NCBI RefSeq assembly: GCF_000003815.2
Contig: NC_049996.1
Location: 9,450,715-9,514,714 of the forward strand
Direction of reading: 5' to 3'
Source of the DNA: Branchiostoma floridae
Lineage: Eukaryota; Chordata; Leptocardii; Amphioxiformes; Branchiostomatidae
Length of the DNA stretch: 64,000 nt
The position numbers and the translations under genes are program-made. Positions 47,601 through 57,700 of this stretch are shown here, piece by piece. Numbering within the stretch: the stretch's first letter is position 1; each line of letters begins with the position of its first letter. The notes below the pieces were generated by a model. The model saw only the letters and a program-made list of their open reading frames with translations, was not told the origin of the DNA and searched no databases.

Positions 47601-50600
47601 CACAGAAGCCTATTGTCAACGCTAGCCCCTTGAGTTGTTTCTTGTTGGGTATGTCGATAATGTAAGGTAGTGTGCTCTCCCTATACCTAGCAACTCTACA
47701 TTGGAATTGCGTTATCAACAACAAACGCGTAAAATGTATGTGGTGTGTTAACTACGACTGAAATTGTTTATATACTCAGTGATATTGTCACTTATTCCAG
47801 GTTGTACTAGCTTGTAGTATCTTCAATACTAATTATTAGGGCTGGGTACCGGTACAGAAAATTCAGGTCCAGGTCCGGTTCAGGTCCAAAGGATCAGGTC
47901 CAGGTCCGGACCTGAACCTGGACCTGATGCAGTATGACTCATACCAATGGTCCATTTCACAACAAAGAAATCGGTTGGGTGGAGTATTAGACTTACACTG
48001 GCGTTTTAAAATCCTACAACGCTATTTGCACCTGTGCGATTGGCTATAAAATTTAGTAGAAGTTACTATAAACTCTACTCTACTTCACTCTTGTTATTTT
48101 CTTCCACCTACAAGCGCCAAAACGTGTGAATACCGGATAAAATAATCTGTTAATTTTCTAATCGGTCCAGCATCAGGTCCACCTAATTTTTTCAGGTCCG
48201 GTTTTTCTGGACCGGTCCAATAAGAAAAACCGGTTTTGTACCGGTACGCTGTACCGATACCCAGCCCTACTAATTATACCAGAAATACTTTGTATATGTA
48301 GGAACTTCACACTTTATAAATACACCCAAACAATACTTCACTCCCTGTGGGGTTACGAAAAAGCCACTGTTTCGGGTACTGTTACTGTTTACACTTGGGT
48401 ATTGCATTTTCGTGACCTACGCTCCAAGAATGATGTACGTTAACTTGGTCGACTCACAACAGTATCAGACATATCAATATCAATACAAAACTAAATAAGC
48501 AACATTTGCAACCAAATACATAATGGTACATGTTTACCTTCACGTAGTCTAGCCTAACTACACCTCCAGTAACCATGGTGACAGTCGTCTATTCCAGGTC
48601 ATTGGCCTCATTTGTTTTGTAGAAGAAGAGGGGAAAAGAAAAGGAACAAAAACAAAATGTTTCCCTTCCATTCAAGGTAAACATAAAACATGTAACCCCT
48701 CCATAGATTCATACCTGCGAGGAAGCGGTCTTCATTGTAGTTGAAGATGAAAGTGTTCCTCTGTGTGTCCACCACACCTGCCCCCCAGGTGCAGTCTAAC
48801 AGGTACCACCGCCCGTCTATCTCCACAGCGTTCCAGGTGTGGTTGTACTCTTCCTTAAACTTCCTGCCCACCTTGTAGCCGACACCCTTAGACTTCCCAC
48901 AGATCTCCTCACACCGGAGACCTGCAAGGCTGAGGGGGACAAATAAAATATAGTTTTATTTTTAATATCTTATGGCTCTATATTGTGTGTGGTTGTGTTT
49001 GGTCCAGAACCCAGAGGTCATGGGTTCAAATCCTATTATGCTACCGATCATGTGCCCTTTTGGAAAGGCATTTTACAGGACTTTCCTCACTTCACCCAGA
49101 TGTAAAAGTGGATACCTGACTTTGGTTGGGGAGGTAAGATACAGTGGAAGGAGAGGGGTGGGCTCCGCTTTCTAATATCATGCCCCAGACACAGGGGATA
49201 ACAACGTTAAACCACTGCCCGTACGTACTTAAAAGGCCATAGGACTACTTTAACCTTGATCTCTTTAATCATGGCTCCATAAATGCGTATATATATACCT
49301 AGACGTTTTGATCAACGTTACAGATGTAAGTATATTTGAACTAACGTCAGGTGTATTTTTTTTTATTCTGCTGCAGATATACGGAAAACATTATCCTCAT
49401 CCTTCATATCCTGGCCAAATACCGATATCTATTGATATCTCTATATATATATATATCACTAGTCCATCATTCCTCAGCCGTTAGCAAGAATCTACGGTGA
49501 CCCTTTTGGCCATATAACAGCAGTATTATGTACGACACTACAACCTCCACGACTGTTCTGAGAAGTATTTGCTAACGCAAACCTGTCCCATATGTGAGGA
49601 CCCTGACCGATGACTGACCCGTAAGCTTATGTAATGGTCACGCCAGTATTGGAAGACACAAGACAGAACAAATATGCGCGGTTGTGTTGTAGAACGCCAT
49701 ATAATACCACAAGTGAACCGACACGTGGTTTTCAATGCTAAGCACACAGTCTGTGAATGGCTTTATTTGCACTGACTGCACGCCGATACCGACCTGTTTT
49801 ACTGCATGGGTTACACTATTGACAGGTAAAGCGTAAAGCATTTGGAAGAATGGCTGCATTTTCGCCAAGTCATTCGTGGCCGTAAGACGAAGGGGGCACG
49901 TTCCCTTTTAGTCTAAAAATACCCTGGGAACATTGGACGAGTCACGGAAAATTACTGAAGAGTATTCGTGGTCATTGTTGAAATACCGGTGTCAAACTTG
50001 GACAAGGTCGTCATGAAATCTTTTGACATTTTCACAGAATGTGTTTTAGAAAATCATATGTACATCCGCGCCCTTTTGTCCTTGATTGAGGTCTCTTTGT
50101 GCGGATGACTTTGAAGCACGCCAGCTATATCTAGCTTAAAAACATGACATGGTTTATACCCCCCCCCCACCCCCCCCTAAGCTGGTTGATTAATCAGATC
50201 AGTATAAATTGACCTATTCAGATTTACTTCCCCAATCGATGCTGTTTGCTGCGGTATGCTACATCTAAGTGAGAAATGCCCCAAACCCGTAAAGATTTAA
50301 GACGCACATACAGGCATTATATATGTGCATCTTGTATATATACGGGCACAGTAGGAAAAGGCTTCGATGCGATCCGAACGCCCTCCTCCTTTTCCACAGA
50401 ACTCTGCAGTATTTCTATCTACAAGATCATCTCTAAGAAACAAAGAGTATCTACTTTCTTTCATATCTTTCTTCAGCGTCACTGACGAAAAATAGTGGAT
50501 ATTATACTAAACGTCTGACCGTTTCCAAAAAAATCATATCCAGTGCTTGAGTGCTGCCTTTTGGCGTATCTTATTACCTGGATGCCTGACCTGCATCGAC

Positions 50601-52165
50601 GTAAAGATATCTCTTACCTGCACATGTTCTTGTAGAGTGCGGAGTACCCTGAGCAGACGGCACTGCGTCTGGTGAACACTGCCTCAGCCGTCATGTCGGG
50701 AAAGCTAGGGAAACAGATAACGTTTAAACTAGGATTCATTCACTTGTCTGTATCGGAACGTATTCATCCACTTTTTTTTATCACGTCGTAATTTGATGCA
50801 CATTAGACAAAGATCTAACACTGACGAAATGTAGTGGATTCTGTCTGAAACGTCAAACCGTTTCCAAAATCTTATCCACTTGCTTGAGTAATTACTATTT
50901 GGCGTATCTTATTACCTGGATGTCTAACCTTCATCGAAAGATCGAGCACTGCCTCCATATTTTAAGAGGTGATAGTCCCTTGTCCTGAATGCTATTATAG
51001 AAACCTGGCATTCAAACCCTATTATAGCTGTTTAGTCTCATCGTTATTTGAGAGGACATAGAGACTACTACTATGCAACTGAAATACGGTTGGGTACCAT
51101 GATACTGTCGTGTAACAGTTGTAATTATCAACGTTAAGCGTCTAGACATATGACAACCTGTAATTCCAAAGACTTAACAACCCACCTTCCGGACATGAAG
51201 GCCGGGACGTCATACTCTATTCTGGCGGTGACCCATCGCCAGATGGACCGAGCCTTCTCCAGGTCCGTCCCGGCGCGACGCAACAAGTAGTCCACCGTCT
51301 TTTCTATGGACTCCTCTTCACTTTCAGGCGTCTGTAGTAGATATCGTAGAAGTATATTCAGGAAAATATCACATTTGTTTTAGTTTGAAGAAAATCATGA
51401 TAAACTTGCAAATGTAAAGTACAATGCCGACAATTTTTATAATTATTAAGTATTTTTTAAACACTTTATATTCTTTCATACAAAAATTCAAATTAAGTGT
51501 TCTGTTTTCTAATTAGATTACGATATCATTTATCTACATGTATATACTAGTATATTATCCTATGGCTTAAGTATACTAAAAGAAGACGTATACCAACATT
51601 ATTGCAAGAAAAATGAGTGACTGCAATTTACCTGCAGGGCATATTCGTCAAGGTCTTTAAAGACTCCGATGTCTGAAATTAATTGTTTCTTGGGGATTCC
51701 AAGAAGCGGAGTATCCCCGTCTTGCAACACTGTCTCTTTTTCCGAAGAGTCGCCAAAAAGCACGACGATACTTGCAGGGTCGGCCCGAGGACCCGAAGGT
51801 GGATCTTCGTATTTTCTCGGGCGCCGGTTCCGCTTCCGAATCTTCTTGACCACTCGTTTGGATTTTCTCTTCATTTCTACAATGGCGTGCCAACTCAGGA
51901 CTTTGTTTCTTGACTTGGTGATCAGATATTTCTGGCGCATCCTTCTTGTCTTTTCTTCTCCGGCCTTGCTACTTTTGGACGTCGACGTCTTCTCGAATTT
52001 GTCCGAATCGCCGGTACCATTCGTGATGACAGTCTCGTCGATTATTTTCCCGACCACGCGCCCATTGTCTACCGTCATGACAAGAGGTTGGAACGATGCC
52101 TTGCTCATGCGGCCATCTTGTTGTCCCGTCGGCGGTCTGACATCCCTCGAGCCACCGCAGCCCAT
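44647..52165 (-). CDS. KY/hillarin-type transglutaminase-like protein D, 1152 aa, seven Ig-like repeats
   Basis: Six coding exons: 52165-51632, 51331-51186, 50704-50618, 48929-48715, 47386-45158 and 44894-44647. GT-AG junctions and phases agree throughout; 3459 nt. The start MGCGGSRD is a myristoylation-type N-terminus. A disordered 178-residue first exon follows, with a strongly basic patch (KRKSKRVVKKIRKRNRRPRK) and the ISDIGVFKDLDEYALQ motif. The transglutaminase-like core has Cys244 (AVCSGY), His286 (NHTWNAVEI) and Asp301 (LLDCTW). Seven KY-type Ig-like repeats follow; five have an FPDNDG-WGPG-like opening (one reads YGPG). The last matches the final repeat of A, B and C and sits on its own exon. 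The triad exons contain three introns that A, B and C lack. Role: a longer, multi-repeat relative, possibly a scaffold or spacer. Confidence 0.9.
47402..47445. repeat. (GAAT)n microsatellite
   Basis: GAATGAAT-type units in the gene D intron, immediately upstream of an exon acceptor on the minus strand. Confidence 0.8.
47837..48269. mobile_element. hAT-type MITE, 433 bp, intact ends
   Basis: Terminal inverted repeats TAGGGCTGGGTACCGGTAC on the left and its near-perfect complement on the right are flanked by an 8-bp duplication, CTAATTAT, at 47829-47836 and 48270-48277. An 8-bp target duplication with TAGGG termini is characteristic of hAT elements. The interior is AT-rich with CAGGTCCGG subrepeats and no transposase. 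It lies in an intron of gene D. A degraded copy lies at 30815. Confidence 0.85.
48985..49255 (+). mobile_element. tRNA-derived SINE-like element
   Basis: A B-box-like GGGTTCAAATCC at 49022-49033 is preceded by a weak A-box region. A body follows with CCCTTTTGGAAAGGCATTTTAC, CACTTCACCCAGATGTAAAA and GGGTACC-like segments, a common layout for invertebrate tRNA-SINEs. It lies in the intron of gene D between the 48.7-kb and 50.6-kb exons. No clear target duplication was identified. Confidence 0.5.
50472..50600. mobile_element. Palindromic repeat family R1, copy 6 (right half)
   Basis: CAGCGTCACTGACG, CGTCTGACCGTTTCC, AAATCATATCCAGTGCTTGAG and GGCGTATCTTATTACCTGG, ending ATCGAC at 50600. Only 15 bases separate it from the gene D splice donor at 50617. 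Confidence 0.75.
50820..50936. mobile_element. Palindromic repeat family R1, copy 7 (right half)
   Basis: ACTGACGAAATGTAGTGGATTC, CGTTTCCAAAATCTTATCC and TTGGCGTATCTTATTACCTGG. Same orientation as the neighbouring copy. In a gene D intron. Confidence 0.75.
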
Positions 52166-54196
52166 GTTGAACGCTCCGTCCTGCGCCTTGCTCGTAAAAA
52201 TGTCACAAAACTTGCCACAAAATTCCTTTCGTCTCAGCCATGATACATTCCCTTAGTCACGACAAGTGGATACACTGCACACCACCCGAGGTATCATTCC
52301 TACAGCGGACTAAAGTATGTGATCACCTGTCTTTTGTTTACAACAATGGAAGAGGCGTGTCTGTTGTGCCCTGTTACACCCTAGCTACCCTAGAAACCTC
52401 CAACATGGCGGCTCACCAGTCAAAAGCGCCGTCTAACATCTGACCAAAATGATTAGCACAACGATTGTGTCGCGTTCAAGGAGCATAATCAAATCATTCT
52501 GCCGTTCTATCCGATAATACTGGGAATAAAAGACACGGGTATTGAGTTTCGGTTAAACATTTGACGGGAGTCTTTAGTAGAAAGCCGACTTGATCACCTG
52601 TTGGGATATTGCATGGTGACCTCGCGCGTGAAACATGACGTCATTCCTGTCAATCGCCCTCTAGGTCATTTGCACCCATGTTTGATAAGACAACAACTTA
52701 GCTGTTACAAAACACTTAGAAGTCCGTCAGCAGTACTTGAATGGCCCAATGTCTAGATTAAGTAAATACTGTACCCGCACCCATGTTTGCCATTTGCTTA
52801 TGTAGTTTATGGTCTAAGACATCGAGCTTGCTTAAGTCTCTGTTGCTATGGCAATTGCAGAAGCAGCAGACGACAGGTGCCTCGGTCTTCAGACATGCGA
52901 CAGTTGCTTCGCTTTACTGTGTACCGAGCAATAGCTAATGCAGTTGTATTTGCTTCCGCTACGGCGTCCTTTTTCAATCACCCGTGCTTAGGGCCAAACT
53001 GATTTGATGATATGGATGACATCCTCTGTTCAACTTAAAACTGGTGCGGCACGAAAAAAAGTTGGGCAAGTGGTCAACTAGGTTGGACAGATGACTGAAC
53101 ATACACAACATGATATAACAATTAATAGAGTCTACATATCAGTCCTTTTTACATAATGGACTGTCTGTCTTTGCAAGACTTTTTTCTGAACGCACAGCAT
53201 TCATTTTTCTGCTTAGTTGCGCTGATTAACATGGAAATGGAAAAATATACGATAGGAAAAGAATATTTACATCCGCGACAGTAGTATTCGTTTTCCTATA
53301 TTTTTGTCATTTTAAGGCACGTATTTACTCAGTTTTAAGATATTTTTGTACAATGTACAGTACTGTTGCGAACTTTAATTCTATTTTGGAGCAGATGGCA
53401 TCATAGAATTAAGTCAAGGAGGCCTAATGGAGGCATTGATACATTTTCAGTACAATGACTAGTAAGTAGCCTGGAATTTGGATGCCCTTTGTATCATTCT
53501 GTCACACAAACCTAATGCCAACAACAAACATTGTTGTCAATGACCTATTTTTTTTACGTAACGTAAAGACCTACCACTAGCTATAGGGAGAGATCATCAG
53601 GATGTTTAAAGAGCTTTATAGGAGAAAATGCTTACAACTTTTGATGTATTTTTTTCTATTCACAATATATTTGTCATTGTAATGATTGATTGTGCGTTAA
53701 TTGCTCACCGATGAGGTGGAGTACATGGGAAGAACTGTAACGTTATACTTCAAATGGGATTCACATCAACAAAGGTACACAGGCCTGATATCTGTGCAGT
53801 AGGCAGCATTGTAGCGGTCTTAGGTGAAACTGGGTCAGACAACAGTACTAGTCCATTTACTGACGACAAACTGCACCCTTTTCAGCGCTTCTTGTATCAT
53901 ATTACCGCACTATCAACATTACTAAATTGACTGTTGCCGTCGTTGTACAATATGTCAAAAAACACTTTTCCTCAGATTTTTTTCAACACCATCTTAAAAG
54001 ACGAAATGTGACAAGCGGAGATTGTTTTGCTTCGCTGCTCATGGTTGCTAACGTTATTACTGCATTACAATGTAGTATACAGTATTACTGTGTCATATAG
54101 GTACAGCACTTTGTAGGTCCTATCAGAATCGCTAGGTGGTGTCTGTAGACCTCATCATGTGCTGTATGTGCATGTAGATATAGATGAATTAAGACC
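52166..54196. other. 5' flank of gene D and intergenic region
   Basis: The first 100 bp upstream of the gene D start read as 5' UTR, with no clear acceptor, so the start codon may lie in the first exon. X-box-like GTTGCTATGGCAAT at 52842-52855. The rest is AT-rich with no supported gene. Confidence 0.45.
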
Positions 54197-54262
54197 TTTA
54201 TTGTACATATATATATATGCACACATATATATACCCACTACATTAATTACAGGTCGCAACAA
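54190..54262. repeat. Short dispersed repeat with minus-strand polyadenylation signal
   Basis: Related to 18325-18385. It includes a (TA)n tract. TTTATT at 54197-54202 is an AATAAA on the minus strand, about 500 bases after the stop of the CUB gene. Confidence 0.45.
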
Positions 54263-54700
54263 TATATGACACTACAAGTTGTACTGACTTTCTAAGTTTA
54301 ATATAAGAATAAACACATCCAAACAAGTCTGGAAAACAGCATACTACGTGAAGATACATGTAAGACATTGAAATTTACAAATGTCAGTAATACTTTCTAC
54401 AAAAGTACTTGCTTACATCACTTTTGTCCTGACGAGAAATTAATCCATGGAGGTATTATGTTTACACTCATGAGAATACATTTATGGTTTATATTAGTTA
54501 GTTCCATATCCAATACGTGTAACAAATGCGTGAGCAAAGTCTTGGTCTCATTTAGAATGATCCAAGTTGGAGGCATAGATATGTATATTTACAAATATAA
54601 TCACATCATCGAAAGGCTGCAATTATGTACAAGTTCGTTTACGGCTATCACGACCAGACACGCCAAAGGGGGTTCCCCAGGGTACGATACTCGACCCACT

Positions 54701-57700
54701 TTAGAAGTTAAGGTTTGCGTTCTTTTTAAATTTGTTTGCAGCCTTGATGGTGACTAGAGGCGTTGACCAGACACCACCAGCAATCTCTGCCGGCGAAGGA
54801 GACCAAAATCTCTTCCCTGTCTTCTTGTCGAACACGTACTCTCTCCCCGTCACTGGAGATACAACAGACATTTGAGTTTGTGAAGATCCTTCTTATGTAT
54901 AGGAGTAACAGCATGTTGTGCATGTAACACTGTCGAACGACGTATCTGAAACGTCTGACCGTTTCCAAGATCATATCCATTTGCTTGAGTTACTGCTATC
55001 TGGCATAACTTATTACCTGGATGTCTAATCTTCATCGGCGTAGCATGTTATGCTACTTTGAACACAAGGCAAGCTCTCGGGCATATAATGCAATTACTTA
55101 CCTGGGTCGATGGCATAACCGTCGTTTGGACCAGGGGCTAGTCTTGACCCTTTTGGTACCTTATGCAAACATGAAATATGGAAAACATCTTACAAAATGG
55201 CATAGTATGACACAGACGATGTGTGGTACTGTATGGTATGTTCTTCATGAAAATAATTGGAAATCGATCTAAAATCGATATCATTTCTCTACATGTCGAA
55301 TATCAGTACAAACTAGAGTGAAAGAAATACAGAAAAAGGAAGCAAAACATACGATCATGTTCAGATTATGATTTCAATACACTTACGGTATTGTTTGGAA
55401 CAGCTCCAGGCAACGTGGGATTAAAGGAGCCCGCTGCGGCCCCTGCGCCGAGACCAGCGGCTATCCCTGCACTTGCACCTGCACCCGCCGCCACCCCTGC
55501 ACCTGCACCTGCACCTGCACCCACCGCCACCCCCGTCCCCGTGCCCGCTGCCGCCCCTCCCGCCCCAGCTGCCGGACCCGCAAACTTGCTGCTTGCAGTA
55601 ACTGGTGCCTCCTGTCCCGACCCTCCGGATCCGCCGTTCTTTAGGATAGACTTTTTCCCGGCCGCGTTGCTGTTTGCCGCCACGGCCGCAGCCGTACCAC
55701 CGACGGCGGCTCCACCCGCTACAGCCCCCGCCGCTGCTGCGGTGTTCGGGCCGAAGGCTTGTTTGGGCGGTTTGGTACCGTTGTAAGGGGGGAGTTCGAT
55801 TCCCTTGTCACTGCTGAAATAGATGATGTGGGGTATACAATGAATATTGATTATGATTTAAAAGTAAGTTGTGGAAATGGGCATTTCATTTTCATTAGAT
55901 GATAGTAATTTGTACTTGCGGTTGTCATAAACTTTCCCGGACTCACTCGCCTACCCAAAGATGCCATCATGGCCGGTCCGTCTGGCGGACCGACTCCCTA
56001 TTACTATTCCCTCTGTCAGTCCTGTTTCTACTATTTGACCAGCGATCCGCGGAGCCTGGTAGAGGCTGGCCATTCTATTGTATAAGCGTTTATCAAATCA
56101 AAGCTGAGAAAGGTTTTTCGTTTATTCAATGTAAATATATGCTACAACGTTGGAGGCGGACATACTTCTTTCCATTGTTTGCCTTTTGGTTGTTGGCCTT
56201 CAGAGGGTTCGACTCTCCGTCGGCAACCTTCGGCTTTTTTCGGCAAGTGGCGTAGACGCAGTAGGCCGCCATTGCGATAACCAGGAGCGCCAATAGACAC
56301 AGGAACACAACGGCGATGATGCTCTCTGTGAAGCTTATCCAGGGTGTGGCTGGTGTCACGGTTGTAGTACCTTGGGTTGCTGCGTTTAAGGGAAATATGC
56401 AAGACTTCATAAACTGCCTGTTATGTGTTGGTCACATCAACCGCTAGATGGCATTTCTATCCTTGGAAACTGCAAGTCGTTTTTGACTGTACTTTGTATG
56501 TGTACCTGTATGTGTCGCTTTCTGCATATACGGTACTTCTCCATAGCTGAACTTTGAGACTACAAATGTACCTCAGACGTTTTGCTTTGATAGCACCATT
56601 CACTACTGACACTATGCACAAAGTGTGCATGTATGTCTAAAAGGTGCAATTGCCCGTACTTACTGAGTTGTATAGCCGTGTAGACCGCTATGAAGCCCTG
56701 GTACGTGAAGGACCCGTCAGATGTGAAGGATACAGACATGGTGTTTCCCGAGGAGGTAAAGGTGGCAGGAATACTTTGTCCACAGTACGTACCTGTAGAG
56801 TAGGAAGAATATTGGTCTTAGTGTTCTTAGATTGATATTATGGCGTGCACAGTTAAGAGGTGAGGTGTAGAAAGAGAGGTGTAGAGAGAGAGAGTGAATG
56901 AGTAAGTGGGCGAGTGAATGGGAGTGAGTGAGTGAGTGAATGTGTAAGAATGAGTGAGTGCGATTGAGTGAGTGAATAATCGAAAGATTGAGCTAGTATA
57001 TGAGTGAGTGAGTAAGTGAGAGTGGGTGAGTGAGTGAGTGAGTAAGTGAGTGAGTGAGTGAGTGAGTGAGTGAGAGTGGATGAAAGTGTAAGAGAGAAGG
57101 AGATAAAGTTAGTGATGGAAAGTGCAAAGGAAACACTTTCACCTAGCTCTGACTAATCAAAATGAACGTTACTATGATGTTGATGGCTGTTCCTGTAAAA
57201 CCTGACTGCGTACCTGCCAAAGTCTTGGACGACCCTGTCCCCTGGTAGACCTTGACATAATCCTTGGTACAGTTGGGGTCAGCAGTGCTTGGTTCCAACA
57301 CAAAGGCGTTAAACTGCAGCTGTATGACCAAGCCAGCCCCCACAGCTATAACCCACTCACAGTAGGCGTTGTTCAGGTACGGGAACGGGTAGTTCATGGA
57401 GGACACCGAGCCGTACTGGTCCGTCAGGACGCCGCTGTCAGGGCACGTCGTGTTCGGGGCTGTAAAATATCCCAAAGTTAACTATGTAATCTCCCACAAT
57501 GGGTAACGTTAGACATGTCTTTCCTCACTCATTTTTAACGCTCATGTAATCATAACATGCATACACGCTGTCAGGACACGTCGTATTGGGGGCTGCAAAA
57601 TATCTCACAGTTAACTGTCCAATCCTTCACAATGGGTAACGCCAGACATGTCATTCCCTAGTTCATCCTTAGCACTTGAATAATGTTAACAAAATGAGCT

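Noticed and set aside
55391-55786. Plus-strand Pro/Ala-rich frame
   Set aside because: Antisense of the Ala/Gly-coding exon, which is supported by exact splice phase with neighbouring exons on the minus strand.
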